Shown: positions 10,190 through 22,410 of the stretch, piece by piece | Layout: each line of letters begins with the position of its first letter | Position numbering within the stretch: the first letter of the stretch is position 1 | Origin: Mesostigma viride | Lineage: Eukaryota > Streptophyta > Mesostigmatophyceae > Mesostigmatales > Mesostigmataceae | Length of the DNA: 64,000 nucleotides | NCBI GenBank assembly: GCA_009746045.1 | Contig: RPFO01000131.1 | Coordinates: 631,662-695,661, forward strand | Direction of reading: 5' to 3' | Notes under the pieces: generated by a model | Told to the model about the DNA's origin: nothing | Database searches by the model: none | What the model saw: the letters and a program-made list of their open reading frames with translations, nothing else | Translations under genes and position numbers: made by a program

Positions 10190-13100
10190 ACTGCTCCCAC
10201 CGGCTCCCAGCCCCCGCCGCCCGACTACTCGGCCAGTTGGCGTTGGCTTGACACGGTTCCCTGGGATGCATGCGCCATCAACCCGACGTCTACCCTGACC
10301 GACCTCCCCCACCGCGCGCGTAGCCTTTTCGCGCAATGTGCAATCGTTTCTCTCCGGCGCATGCACGCCGCTCCGGACGACCCGCTGGGCTTTAAACTGC
10401 ACATGGTGACCCCCGCCTGCTCCTCACCCCTCTCGGGCGTGGTGTGCGCGGCCTCCAGGGTGCGGTTATTGCCCGTTGCCGACGCTTTCTGCAGGGGGAC
10501 TGGGAGGGGCTGTTTGGCGTGCCGCCCCCGCGCACGGCCCGGCTGTCGGGGGAGGTCAACTTCGAGCGGGTGGCCGCCGACGTCATCCGCCTCGTCCGCG
10601 AGGGGCAGCTCAGCCGGGCCATGACCCGCTTGGAAATGGCCAAGCTGGCCCCCGCCAATGCGGCTACCCTGGCGGCCTTGGAGGCTCTTCACCCTGCGGA
10701 GCCCGGATTCCAGCTGCCCGTGCCGGACCCCCTGCCGGCCCCCCTCCGGCTGGACCGCGACTGCTTCCTGGAGGTGATGCGTGCGGTCCCGCGGGCTTCC
10801 TCTACCGGGCCGTCGGGCTGGCGCTACGAGCACTTGGAGGTCCTGGTGGGGCATGGGGGCGAGGACATTCTCTTTGACACCCTCATTGACCTGGCGGCTG
10901 GTCGCGTTCCTCCCGCTGCGCGCGAGTGGTTAGCGGGCGCTCGCCTCCTCGCTCTGCTCAAGGGTGTCTTGCCCCCCCCGAGGGCAAGGTGCGCCCGATC
11001 GCCTGCGGTGAGGTGCTCCGCAAGCTCGTGGGCAAAGTGATCTGCCGCCAAAAGGCGCCCGAGCTCCGTGCCTTTTTCTGCCCGCCCCTCGCAGCGGGTG
11101 AGACCTCGGTGGCGGCCCAGCTGGGGGTGACGACTCCCGGCGGGGCGGATATCCTCATCCATTCGGTGCAGGCCTACCTCGAGGCCCACCCCACCCACGC
11201 TGTCGTCAAGGTCGACTGCCACAACGCGTTCAACAGTCTGTCCCGCGCCAGCATGTTTGCGGCCGTCATGGAGTCCTTCGAGGACTTGTACGCTTGGACA
11301 GCCGTGTGCTACGGCCAGCCCGGCCAACTGGTTCACATATCATGGAGGACGGCACTCGCGGCGGCCTGCTGTCGCGGTCGGGCACCCAGCAAGGGGACCC
11401 CCTGGGACCCCTTTACTTTGCCGCCCCCCTCCAGGGTTGCCTCCAAGCGGTCCATGCTGCCCACCCGGCGGTCGCTATTCAGGCCTACTTGGATGATATC
11501 TACCTTCTGGGCCCTGTGCCGGACACCACCGCGGCTCTGCTGGCCCTGCAGACCGCGGTGGCCGACATCAACCTCCAGTTGACCCTGGCCAAGTGCGCGG
11601 TGTACTCGCCCCAAGGTGATTGCTCCGGCTTTCCGCCCCAGCTCTTGGGCCGGGACGAGCGCCTCCATGGGTTGGATGTCCTCGGCGTTCCGGTTGGCGA
11701 CCCCGCGTTTGTCATCGATGCTCTGCGGGCCGCCCTCGAGGCACGCACTGAGGTACTGCCCTTGATTGCGCGCCTTCATGATTCGCAGACCAAGGGTCTG
11801 CTTCTGTGGTTTTGCGCTCACCCTCGCGTCGTTCACTGGCTCCGGGGCGCTCTTCCGGCTCAGGTCCGGCTGGCCGCCGAGGGCCACGACGAACGCATCC
11901 AGTCGGCCTTGGCGCAGCTGGTCCCGGGGCCCCGACCTCCCGCCACATGCTATTCGCATTGCCTCCCTGCCTGCACGGATGGGTGGCTGCGGTCTGACTC
12001 GTGCCGCCCGGCTGGCCCCAGCAGCATTTTTGGGCTCCGTCGCTCAGTCGTGGGCGGAAAGCTGCCGGCTCCTGCCCCTTTTGGCAACGGCAGCGCCTGA
12101 CCTCCTGGACCCCAGCAGCCCTTTGCCCTTCGTCACCGCCATCCAGGAGGCCTATGCTGAGATCCAGCAGGCCTGTTCTCCCGTCCGTGCCGCTCAGGCG
12201 GTACAGCGCCACCCGATCCCTCGCGGCACTCCCTCGGTCGCCTCCGTTCAATCTCCCGCCGCATTCCCTGCTCGCGTCATCGATAAACACCAGAAAACCT
12301 ACGCGGGTATTCTGCACACGGCTGATTGGATTGCTCTTTTCGCGGACCTCAACGCCCAGGGACGTGCGTGGCTGTTCTCGCTTTCCTTGCGGAGTGTGGG
12401 CTCGGCGTACCTTCGTGCTCTTCCCATGGCCCCCCCATTCGCCTTGGCTCCCAGCCACTACTCGGTGGCGCTCCGGCACCAGCTATTTGCCCCGCAGCCT
12501 CTTGTTCCGGCCGGGCGGCCTTGTGGTAGCTGTGGGCAGCCGCTGGATCCCACGGGGACTCACTACCTTGCCTGCATGGGGGGCCAACAGAATCAGAATT
12601 GGTATTTGTATTTGCACACTGTCCTCCTGACGGTGGTGCTCGCCATGATTCGGTCGGTTTTCCCCCACGCGAACATCCGGTCCGAGGATGCGGATGGCGC
12701 TGCCTTCTATTCCCCCAACCACCGGCCTGACATCGTGGTGCTGGACTTTGAGGGGGGTGGCCGGCATCTGCTTATTGACGTTTCGGTGGCGCGGCCCTTG
12801 GCTCTTAGCCACGTGGCTGGGGCCTCCCTCACGGCAGGTTACACGGCGGACCGGGCGGAGCGGGCCAAGCTCCTGGCCTACGGCGACGTCGGGCACCATC
12901 GTGTGGTGCCCTTTGACCTGGAGGAGTTTGGGGCCATGGGGCCCCTGACCTCCGCCTTCTTCAAGGAGACTGTGTTGCTGGCTCCGGGAGGACCGGCTGG
13001 ACCTGGAGGGCCAGCGGGCCCCATGGTCGGCGCGGACCTGGACGTCATATTGGCGTCAGCGCTTGTCGGTGGCGCTGACTCGGGCCATGGCTGACATCAT
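10190..13100 (+). pseudogene. Non-LTR retrotransposon ORF: reverse transcriptase plus restriction-like endonuclease
   Basis: A polyprotein is readable through several frames. Order: an N-terminal region (10,190-10,440), RT fingers (SSTGPSGWRYEHL near 10,800; PPEGKVRPIACGEVL near 10,980), VKVDCHNAFNS (about 11,205), QQGDPLGP (about 11,390), the catalytic AYLDDIYLL (about 11,485), a thumb region, a CxxC..HxxxC zinc motif (CGSCGQ..THYLAC, about 12,525-12,575) and an endonuclease-like RPDIVVLDFEG / LLIDVSV (about 12,725-12,790). Zinc motif plus PD..D after RT is typical of R2/NeSL-type elements with a restriction-like endonuclease. Frame breaks occur near 10,440, at a C8 run near 10,975, near 11,335 and near 11,930 (G4C4). 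The final ORF is open from 11,930 to 13,094. It would copy RNA into DNA by target-primed reverse transcription. Confidence 0.85.
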
Positions 13101-13209
13101 GCTCCGCCGTACGCGGGCTGATTTTGCGGTGCAGCAGGGCTATTAGGTTCCTCCCGTTAGGCGTTTCCATTGGTCTTATCGTAGTATAGAGCTTTGACAT
13201 GGCTCTGTA

Positions 13210-13372
13210 TATAGGTTTATAGCTGGGCGTTTGCTTTGGTTTGAGTGATTTCACTCTGCTGTAAGTAATTTTATTTTTAATATATATTCCTAGTAGTATA
13301 GGTTTATAGCTGGGCGTTTGCTTTGGTTTGAGTGATTTCACTCTGCTGTAAGTAATTATATTTTTAAAATAT
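13210..13372 (+). repeat. 87-bp tandem duplication at the LINE 3' end
   Basis: Copies start at 13,210 and 13,297, and each ends in CTCTGCTGTAAGTAATT. They lie about 110 bp after the retrotransposon stop and probably form its 3' UTR. The TAAGTAA ends resemble the TAAG array at the element's 5' side. Confidence 0.8.
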
Positions 13373-13519
13373 ATCATTATAGAAAATAATTACACGAACG
13401 TTACAAATATCGTCTGCATTTAAATTAAATTTTAATAATAACATGACGTTCCGTGGGCCCGAGAGCATGTAGCACGTATTCCCTTGCGTGATGGATGGAG
13501 GTGAGCGAAGCCGGGAAAC

Positions 13520-13690
13520 CTAACTAAGCTAACTCTAAGCTAATCTAGAAAATCCTAACTACTCTACTCAGCAAAGTGCCCCTATCTCCTGGGGGGCGGC
13601 CGGCTTGCCCACAGGGGCTGGCGTGTGGGCCTGGACAATATGGTCTGCCACCTTTTCTTGTTCTCATCATTGTTCTGCATCATGCCCCAA
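13520..13690 (-). repeat. Dispersed repeat, family F5
   Basis: Inverted copy of 1,420-1,590. The flanks 13,373-13,519 and 13,691-14,180 show no coding sequence that could be supported. Confidence 0.5.
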
Positions 13691-14179
13691 CCATATACTG
13701 CAGTCACTAGAGGGGGATATAATCCTCATCTGAGCTGTCATCGATCTATACTGTGATGGCCGAGACGAAGCGGTAGTGTAGCTATCCTCAGGGGCGATAA
13801 CCTAGCTCCACCTGCGGGCTTCTACCCTGCATTATAGCGATGGGCCGCGGGGCGTGGGGATAAAACAGGAGCATGCCCCTCAGGAAATAATTAAGATGAT
13901 GCTTATCGCAGACGGCAGCCCATAAATTCTCCTTGCAAGCCTATCATGCGGGTGCGCCGGTGCGGAGTACAGATAGTCCCAGAAGCCCTGCATCCTCGAT
14001 CAAGCGATTGTGTCACATAGGTTCGGGTCGCGCCGCGTCGGTGCGGGGCATGCGCAAGTTTGCCAGTGGGTTGCGACGGGACAACTGGGGGACGGCCCTG
14101 CCATAGGAGGAGGTGTCCACCTGGCCGGCTGTTGGCCAGTCTTATGTGAGCCCGCCCGCAGGGGCGCCCACATCGGTAT

Positions 14180-14960
14180 TTACCTGGTCTGTGTGGGCAA
14201 GATCAGGGGCCCCGGGAAAGAGGAGGCGGCGGTGTCGGATGGTGTGGGTGACAAGAGGGAGCTCACATTAGAGCTCTCCGGGCCCGGGTGTGGTGCTCTT
14301 CGGGTGGCTATAGCGGACGCTGAGGATGTGACGGAGCATTCGAGTGACTGTGTGCTGTCAAGCTGCTTGCTCAGCTCGCCTGGTCCAGGGTCCACGCCTC
14401 GCAGCCGTCAAGGAGGATGCTGAGGACAAGGGCCTTGAACAGAATGCCGCTTGCCGCCGCTTATACTCATGCAGGTACAGCGGCGACATATGTCCAGAAC
14501 CTGCATGTCGAGGCGGCAGAGGGCCGCCCAGGCCTGGCCAATGCGAGTGTTGATGTAGTCGGCCGTGGACTGGGGAGCCGGCCACGGGCCTGCGAAGGAG
14601 CTCATGAAGCGAGTCGCCGGCCGGGGGGGCGGGGCTACTGTCCATGCAGCAGGAGTCGAGGGTGAAATCTCCTGTAAAAGCATCCTTACATGGATCGGAA
14701 AACACATGATAGCCATAGTAGCGCGGCCGCCGCGGCGCATGCAGGCTTCTGAAGCCGCCCTACTGTCTCGCCTCAACTGCCAGGTGGAGGGCTTAAGTGC
14801 GGCCTGCTCATCAAGAAGCTCGAAGCCATCACCGTGCCCAAACCGAGGCGGCTGGCAGTGGCTGTGCACGACGTCCCGGAGATCGCTCCTCAGACGGCCG
14901 GCGACCATCGCTGCCCAGCGCCCACCCAGCAGGCAGATGGCAATTACCTCTCGCCACACC
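14180..14960 (-). pseudogene. Degenerate LINE reverse-transcriptase thumb fragment
   Basis: Minus-strand frames contain INTRIGQAWAAL and, after a frameshift, FKALVLSILLDGCEAWTL. These parallel the post-catalytic segment of the LINE at 48.9-50.8 kb (TTRIGMAWAHL .. LTYGAETWAL). No catalytic motif remains. Confidence 0.5.
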
Positions 14961-14999
14961 CCTACGCGGACCTACACGGCTGCGGTCAGAGATAAATAA

Positions 15000-15213
15000 C
15001 CTCGACCAACGTACGCCACGCCGTCGCCACGAAGCTGCAGGAGATGGAAGCCAATTGCCGAGCAGAAGAGCGCGAGGACACCGACCACGCCCGCCGCCAA
15101 TGTAGAGTGGTGCTGTGTCGCTTCACCCAGCCGCCAGGGGAGACAGCAACTTCTCTTGAGGATATGAGCTCAGGAGCAAGCTCGATCCTTACCCAACTGG
15201 CCCCTCGAAGGTG
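15000..15213 (+). pseudogene. Possible LINE ORF1-like fragment
   Basis: A plus-strand frame reads a charged coiled-coil-like segment (ATKLQEMEANCRAEERED) followed by RRQCRVVLCRF and a stop near 15,213. A helical segment followed by a short basic RNA-binding-like motif is reminiscent of LINE ORF1 proteins, but there is no firm match. Confidence 0.22.
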
Positions 15214-15314
15214 AAGTAGAGCTGCGTGGGCACCGCCTTCCCCCGATTCACGGGACAAGGCGACACCCGGCCGCACCAGCCCTGCTTACCATCAGCTCCA
15301 TGATGGCCGAGCAT

Positions 15315-15470
15315 AATTAATTAGGAACATGACTCCGTTGGGAGTACATGTGCATGGCACATAGCCCTGACAAGGGGCATATGGCCTTTAATACATTCTG
15401 GGCTACTTCCTGCAGGTGGGGGAATGTAAACTGCCACCTACTCTACTAGGTGCACCAAGGGCACCTGCAC
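15315..15470 (-). repeat. Short dispersed repeat, family F2
   Basis: Inverted relative to the copy at 60,310-60,475. Shared blocks are the AATTA tail, CCGTTGGGAGT, GGGGCATATGGC, TTTAATACATTCT and the distal GGTGCACCAAGGGCACC. Confidence 0.65.
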
Positions 15471-15481
15471 CAGGTGCGTGA

Positions 15482-16273
15482 TTAGGGTTGGGTCCACGAG
15501 TACTAAGTCCACGAGTAAAAAAGGCGAGTACCGAGTAGTGAGTACTACTCACTAGTCGGTACGTACTCGCCTTCTTTTTGGAGCCCGAGTACTACTTGTT
15601 ACTCGTACTCGCCTACTTTTTTGAGCCCGAGTACTACTCGTTACTCGTACTCGCCTACATTTTTGAGCCTGAGTACTACTCGTTACTCGTACTCGCCTAC
15701 TTTTTTCAGGCCGAGTAGTACTCGGTACTCGTACTCGTGAAAGTATCAGATACTCGAGTAGTACAGGAGTAGTACTCATGAACCTGAGATGGTCGAGTAG
15801 TACTCGAGTAGTACTCATGTTCTGAGGACAATCATCATATGTTTGTCATGAATAGCCAGACATTCGACACGGGTCGACACTGGCTGCATGGCCCGGCCTC
15901 ACAAGTACTGTAAGTCCACGAGTAAAAAAGGCGAGTACCGAGTAGTGAGTACTACTCACTACTCGGTATACTCGCCTTCTTTTTGGAGCCCGAGTACTAC
16001 TTGTTACTCGTACTCGCCACCTTTTTTGAGCCCGAGTAGACGGAGTAGTACTCGGTACTCGTACTCGCCTTCTTTTTTTGAGCCCGAGTACTACGGCGTT
16101 ACTCGTACTCGCCTACATTTTTGAGCCCGAGTAGTACTCGTTACTCGTACTCGCCGACTTTTTTTTGCCTGAGTACTACTCGTTACTCGTACTCGCCGAC
16201 TTTTTTTAGCCTGAGTAGTACTCGGTACTCGTACTCGCTGCCCAAAATCCATCGTACGTGGACCCAACCCTAA
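15482..16273. mobile_element. 792-bp element with 17-bp perfect terminal inverted repeats
   Basis: The ends are TTAGGGTTGGGTCCACG (15,482-15,498) and its exact reverse complement (16,257-16,273). The interior is filled with direct and inverted copies of ACTCGTACTCGCC / GAGTACTACTCG and two large near-palindromes (about 15,521-15,573 and 15,920-15,985). A block beginning AGTCCACGAGTAAAAAAGG occurs at 15,506 and 15,910, suggesting two internal monomers. No transposase is present, so it resembles a non-autonomous TIR element. No clean target-site duplication was identified; CGTGAT occurs near both ends but offset. Confidence 0.6.
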
Positions 16274-16556
16274 CCGTGATCTATCAGACGGCACCACTCC
16301 CGGGGGGCCCGTCATGGGACGGAAGATCATCATGGCTATACAAAGGCTAGGGCATGGCTTCTCATCAGAGAGTGACTCTCGGCTTAGGCAGGGCTTGGCT
16401 AAATTCTTAATGCATCATCCATGGGGAGTCTGGGCATTATAGATAGAGCGTAGCTAAATTCTTAAGGCATCATCCATGGGGGCCATGATGGGCGCACATG
16501 CGGTGGGCCACTTGCTAGGCTAAGCCTTACTATAATCTGCACTACTGCTGTATTCC

Positions 16557-17933
16557 CTAGACTGGGGTTGCTGGGGTGGCAGGGGGTGCCTGCCAGGGCT
16601 TGTGGTCGATGTGGATGACGTCCCCCTCCAGTATACCGGTTTCCGGCCCCCTGCGCTCTGCCGGAGCTGGAGGTAGGTCGGCCATAGCTCGTGTCGTCGT
16701 ACGTTGTTGCTGGGCCAGGGTCAAGTCGTCGTCCAGCGTGAAGCGAGTCCTCGAGAGCTTCTTGCGGCATTTAAGGAACGACAGCTTGTCCGCCATGTAC
16801 AGTAAAGGTGAGGAGTAAGGGAGCCGGGCCAGCCTTACCCCGCGCGCAGGGAAGGAGAGCAGCCGACATCCGCAGCTCACCAGTGAGTTGCATCGGGGCA
16901 AGAATGTCGCGCTTAAATGCCATGAGAAGAGACTCCGAGGTCTCACCTACCGGCTGGTCGAAGTGCTTGACGATGACATTGTGGCTGCGCTGGGTGCGGT
17001 CAGCCTCCTCGCGGAGAGTCGAGGGTTTGTTGCTTGAGCTGTGCCGCGATGGTGGAGGTGGTGGAGGTGGTGTGATGCTTGAGCAAATCCGCCCAGGTCT
17101 GGATGGAAGGAGCATCACTGGCCGTGCCAGCAGATTTCGGCAGGGCAGCGATGTCCTTAATCACCGCCCATGGGCGGTGAGGCCTGCGGTGTCGTGCAAG
17201 CACTCAAGGGCGGTGGCGGTGGCTTGGAGGCACTTGTCGAGGTCGAGGAGCTGGGCCTTGATGTCGGCAGTGGAGGCGGAAATGGCAGTGGAGGTGGAGG
17301 CGACGGTGGTGGAAAGGTGAGGGAGCTCAGTAGCCAGCGTGCCTCCCATTGCTGCCTCATCGGCAGCAAGGGGGGTCACGTGCTGCTGGAAGGCTTCCGT
17401 AAGGATGGAACGGAGGGTGGATGCGGAGATGGATGGAGCCCAGATCTCGCCGTCAGAGCGCATGAGAAGGGAGCAAAGGATGAGGTGCTGAAGGCGGGGG
17501 CGTGGTTGGGGGTGATCCGTCACATATAGGTGAGGAGGCATTTGCCATCCTCTACCGGCATTTGCCATCCTCTTGAAAAGATGAGACGGTCGATGCTGTG
17601 GAGATGGATGCACAGGTCGCAAAGCGAGGCGTAGTCCCCGTAGAAGATGCAATGCAGAGCATCGATCGGGAACATGTTGAGCCATTCGTGATCGTCGACT
17701 TTGAAGGGTTGAGGCCGGAAGCGCGGTTCTGTCCAGCGCGGGGCTGGGCGGCTGCGTTTGGGATCAGGCGATGCTGAAGGCGAGGCCGCAGGAGCCGAGT
17801 GCATTACTAATGCTTGAGTAGTGTCACCGCTGCCTGGGAGGCCGGGCGGGACTGCAGCCGAAGCTGCAGGCGAATTTTCTTGGCTCATCGCAGCCGCCAG
17901 GCTGCGTTGCGTAGTCGAGCGTTTGCTCGCCAT
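16557..17933 (-). pseudogene. LINE ORF1-like protein, frameshifted (left copy)
   Basis: From ATG at 17,933 the minus strand encodes a Pro/Ala/Ser-rich N terminus, FKVDDHEWLNMFPIDALHC, a long helical Ala/Thr/Leu segment (about 17,160-17,450), then NVIVKHFDQPVGETSESLL and RTRFTLDDDLTLAQQQR, with a stop at 16,557. The DDDLT.AQQQ..R..L tail resembles the C-terminal domain of L1-type ORF1 RNA-binding proteins and recurs at 18.1 kb and 51.8 kb. At least three frame changes (near 17,560, 17,160 and 16,800) break it, unless short introns are present. This copy keeps the terminal frame (HIDHKPWQAPP). Confidence 0.5.
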
Positions 17934-18099
17934 TATATTGCGTTTTAGTTTCGGAAAAGTATATCAGCGTGTGCGTCTTAGAAAGACGAAGCGATAGTGA
18001 TATTCACGGCCGAATTTGGTGCCCAAACGTGAAAGTTATGAGCTCCGCCGTCAGCCATGGCTACCTCGTGGCTCGGATTTGTGCCTGCGGACTATGGAG

Positions 18100-18360
18100 G
18101 ATAATAAGCGGCTGTTAATTGCTCTCTCGTCGCAAGAAGTTGCACGACCTCCCCTGGAGGCCTGGACTCTAGATGACGGCCTGACGCCTGCTCAGAAGCA
18201 GCGCAGTGACACGACCTGTGGTTGGAGTACCTCCGCCACAACCAAACCGGCCCATTGAAGGTGTTTTAGCTGGAGGGGCGGGGACCCGATAGTCAACAAC
18301 CAGCTGTGGAAGCCCCCGGCTCTCAGGCTAGTAGACGTACTAGCGGTACGGTTGTCACAC
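18100..18360 (+). pseudogene. ORF1 C-terminal domain fragment
   Basis: Plus-strand LDDGLTPAQKQR, then after a frame change LWLEYLRHNQTGPLKVFW and RGGDPIVNNQLWKPP. It is clearly related to the 51.8-kb fragment (WPEYLRHKQDP, YWRGGDLMINHKMWTPP). Only the end of ORF1 is preserved. Confidence 0.5.
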
Positions 18361-18554
18361 CCGATGATGCCTGGGTGATGCAACCTGGACACTCCCAGCC
18401 ATACCATTTGCCACGCCAATATTTTGCAGGGTAGAAGGTAGCCATGCATGCCTATAGCCTAACCAGTATAGCCATTTCAAGAAGACATCCGCCAGCCTAG
18501 CTATGTGCCTCGATCGCTTAGCACTGCATGTTTGCTCACGTCAATTTGGTAATG

Positions 18555-18870
18555 CAATGATCACACGGATCATATTGCACCCACAAGGGATGCCAGATCG
18601 TTTCGACGGGTCCGATTGTGCCCCCTGTGGCATGCTTGTGGCATGAGGGAAAGGCTTCCTGTAGTGCACATACAGGGATTAAAAGCACTCCGGTGCTCGT
18701 GACTCCCCAACGGGAGCAAGAGTTTAATTTATTAATTAACTAGGGATCGAAGGGGGGGTCTCTGCCCCCTGGCCGCTGTGCCCACACTCAGGGATTAAAA
18801 GCACTCAGGTGCTCCGTGACTCCCCATGCAACGGGAGCACGTGCTTCACTAATTATTGATTAATACGAGC
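18555..18870 (+). repeat. Family F1 repeat, one long and one partial copy in tandem
   Basis: The first copy (to about 18,740) has CAGGGATTAAAAGCAC, GTGACTCCCCAACGGGAGCA and a TTAATTAA tail. The second (18,765-18,870) repeats the 3' half. It lies just downstream of the PDE stop, in the expected 3' UTR/terminator region. Confidence 0.65.
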
Positions 18871-19026
18871 GCGGAATATTATCTTGCCTTTTTCACAGTC
18901 TTATTTAACCCTTAGAACACCATCCTGGAGGCTCTCCCAATACTTTACATTTGCTGCCATTTCCTCCATGATTGGTTGTGAGTCAGGAAACACTGCCACC
19001 CACGCTTGAAACAGCGGGAGGGCGAT

Positions 19027-19250
19027 GAAGGAGAAGAAGCCAAGCTGTGGACAGGGGCGTATTATGACAACATGGGCAGAACAGGTTGAACGTGGTAGAT
19101 AGCATTAGTGTGGTGAAGGAGAAGAAGCCAAGCTGTGGACAGGGGCGTATTATGACAACATGGGCAGAACAGGTTGGACGTGGTAGATAGCATTAGTGTG
19201 GTGAAGGAGAAAATGCCAAGCTGCGTGCGAGGAGAAAAGAATCCAAATTT
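19027..19250 (-). repeat. 88-bp tandem repeat carrying duplicated exon-9 acceptor (left copy)
   Basis: GAAGGAGAA landmarks at 19,027, 19,115 and 19,203 give an exact 88-bp period. On the minus strand two upstream units repeat TGTCCACAG followed by CTTGGCTTCTTCTCC, the real acceptor and first bases of exon 9; the third carries a degenerate version. The same array is at 32,563-32,786. Confidence 0.9.
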
Positions 19251-19371
19251 TGGCGATGCAAGATAGAATGACGCAGGAATGGTAAGTGGGTCACTTAGGC
19301 ACCCGAAATCGGGGATTGTCAAGATACTACTAAAAAGATCTAACTGTCTCAGTACATCACCCAACATGCAG

Positions 19372-19545
19372 TATCTCTCACAATCCATCACCCTGTGCTG
19401 TTTTGGCATCAGTGCATCTACCAACATGCATCATCTCTCACAATCCATCACCCTGTGCTGTTTTGGCATCAGTGCATCAACCAACATGCATAATCTCTCA
19501 CAATCCATCACCCTGCGCTGTTTTGGCACTTGCTGAGGCGAGTTG
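19372..19545. repeat. 60-bp tandem repeat in PDE intron 8 (left copy)
   Basis: CAATCCATCACCCTG recurs at 19,381, 19,441 and 19,501, an exact 60-bp period. It is intronic; ORFs through it are by-products. The right-hand copy is at 32,908-33,081. Confidence 0.9.
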
Positions 19546-22275
19546 CCACTTAGATCTCTTACGTCCGGTAAACTTCTGGTATGCCTTGAATCCTCCATGG
19601 ATACTAAATCAATGGACAAGAGTCTGTCCAGGTAACACCGAGAGCATCAGTAGCAGGTGAAGAAAATGGCTGTCACCGTTGGGCTCGGGTCCAGCAACTG
19701 TCACCGTTGGGCTCGGGTCGAGCAACAGTTGTTCCCCACAAAGATCACACCAATAGGAAACACACTTGAAACCATACCACTTGTTGCATACCATTAATTT
19801 CGAGCCAGCAACCGGACTCCCACGCAGCCATGCCATGGATTACCCACGTTAAAGAGTTTCTGGCGCTTGGTAAGGTTCAAGTGTAATCTCAATCCATGTC
19901 CGTACCTGAGTCCAAGGTGCTTACAGTAAAGCTCAAAGGTACTTATTGTAGGAACGATTGTAACCACCGTACCTGGCTCTTGGCGAGGTTGTTGTCCTTT
20001 CGATCCATGAAAGGCGACACTTTGAACCCTGCCGCCCGCTCCTTGTCCCCCTGAAGGTAGAACTCCTCGGTGATCGCGGCCGTCCACCTCTTGTGGATGT
20101 CCAGCTTCTTGGCCGCGTGGCCAATGTCGGCCACCTTGAGGGCGATCTGCATCAGCAGCAGCCGGTGGCCTTCTGCATTCTTGCTCAGCGGCGACTCCTT
20201 GTCCTTGGTCCACGCCTTGAAGGCCTCGACCATTTCGAAGTGGCGCTTGCTGGGGAGCGATACAATAATTAAAGAAAGCGGCAATATAAAGGGATAGAGC
20301 GCACCAAACGGGGTATCATGCATGGGTTGCGCAGACGCAGGCAGGCAGGTATTAGACAGACATGTGTGCAGCCGGGGGCTCACCAAGAATGGCGTCGAGC
20401 ATGGTGTGGCAGCAGGGGATGCGCGATGCTTGAAAAGCTTTGTGCCCAACAGCATGAGAAACAAGACACAGCCAGGAGGAGTGGCGAACCAAATATGCCA
20501 GTAATTACAGCACGGCTGATGCCAGCCGCCACTTCAGATCCCATCTGGAGATACAGTGCATCGATCATCTTGTTAAGATACTGGGGAGAAGCCAATAGAA
20601 AGATGAGCCAGCTCGTGCATCTGCTGCAAGCACACTGAAATGTAGGGAGGAAGTATCCATGATGACCAATATACTGTATTCTTATCTTTATTCTTATTTA
20701 TATCAGAGTTTCTTGTTGACGCTGCTTTCTCTCTCCTGGTTTGACGTCACTGTTGTTAGAAGAACAAAAAAATTAGCACCGTTAGCCGTTAGCAGTTGAA
20801 ACAAACAACTTAGGGAGATTCCACCGCATTTACAGTACTCCACCGAAATAACCAAGCCCTGATGGCGTATCGAATGTAAGTATGAGGCCCTGGCAAGGTT
20901 ATTGCTTGCGATCCCATGGAAAAGTTTGATGCAAAGACAGAAAATGTCAACGTACCCATCCAGAATGCTACACAGCCGGAAAGGGAAGGAGGTAGCCACA
21001 ACCATAGGCATGGCTTTACAAGAGAAGGTTTGCTCTCACATGACTGCCAATACAAGGCACTCATAAGGGCACAAACAGGTTGGTGAGGTCCCATGATTAG
21101 CTAGTAATACTAGTTCTAGGTCCGGGCTACCGGTGCACAGCAGGTTGAACACTTGGACTACGCAGTCAGGTTTGATGCCACCATATTCCCAATGAATCAT
21201 CCGCCACTCGTCGATCTTGGTATCTGCATTAAAACTGTCATTCAGGCCAACATACAAGAACTTGGATGACTCACAGGTCGGACGCCAGCACGATCTCGAT
21301 GACCATGCGCCGCAAGTATTTGAAGTCATCCTCATCCAGGCCCTCGAATATGTTCAAGTCAGCCTCCACCATCAGCAAAAAGGCCTCTGCCACGTGGTAG
21401 TTCTCCAGTACAGTCAGGTCATTGTAGCGCAGCGCCAATGTATCGGCCGACTTGACCACAAAGTCGTTGTTCAGGCCCGGGTGCCGGAAATCATGCACCA
21501 GGGCGGCCGTGACGACTGCTAGCGTGTCCAGCCGGGTCAGGTACACGCCCACCCCCGAGCGCTTGAGCAGGTGGAACAGGCTGTTGGTCACATCAGCAAT
21601 ATGCGTGCTGTTGTGGTAGCCATTAGACAACATCCCTTCATCCAGCGCAGCCAGGAACCTAGCCAACTTGGCCCTAGGAAGCCGGAACTCCCTCATGAGT
21701 GACATGCGACGGAACACCTCCAGCCCCATCCACAGGATCGGCCGCCCCATGCTCACCTCCAGCAGCTCCCACGAGTTAAAGTTCCACTCGCCCACCCGCT
21801 CAAGGACCGCACGGAGTGGTCCCCGCACCTCCGCGGAGAGATTAAGTGCCATGTCGGACGCGGATTGCAGCGCCTGCAAGGCATACTTGCTAGCAGAGCT
21901 CCCAACGGCCCCTGGTAACCCGGTCCCTGTGCCGCCCTCCTCGTCCTCCTCGCCCCCCATGCCAGTTCTGGCTCCTGCCTCAGGTGTGCGTCCGATGCCG
22001 GGAAACCCACCATGTCCCGCACCGTGTTCAAGAAGGCGTCGTCCGACAAGTGGCTCGGCCGTAGCGGGGACACACTCGTGGTGGAGGAGTGGCCGCTGGC
22101 ATTGCCACTGCTGCGGCGGGAGAAGGTCTGCATGGAGCTGTTCATCGTGGGGAGCCGCATCACGGTGGAGCGCAGCCACGCGGTCGTGTCGTCGTCCAGC
22201 ACCTGCATGCAGGCCACGGGAGTACGCGAGGGCGCATAGCAGGGGGGCAGAAAGTAAGGGTTAGCAGGGCAACTT

Positions 22276-22410
22276 TTGCAAACAGGGCAGCCAACAGGGC
22301 AGCCAACAGGGCAGCCAACAGGGCAGCCAACAGGGCAGCCAACAGGGCAGCCAACAGGGCAGCCAACAGGGCAGCAAACAGAGCAGCAGACAGGGCAGCG
22401 AATGGGGCAG
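22276..22410. repeat. 12-bp tandem repeat (CCAACAGGGCAG) in PDE intron 6 (left copy)
   Basis: About eight perfect units followed by degenerate ones. The period is a multiple of three, so ORFs on both strands run through it. On the minus strand it lies between a decoy exon-7 start (about 22,427) and the real exon 7. The right-hand copy is at 35,813-35,947. Confidence 0.9.

Noticed and set aside
15482-16273. Telomere-like TTAGGG / CCCTAA at element ends
   Set aside because: Single copies forming a 17-bp TIR, not telomeric arrays.
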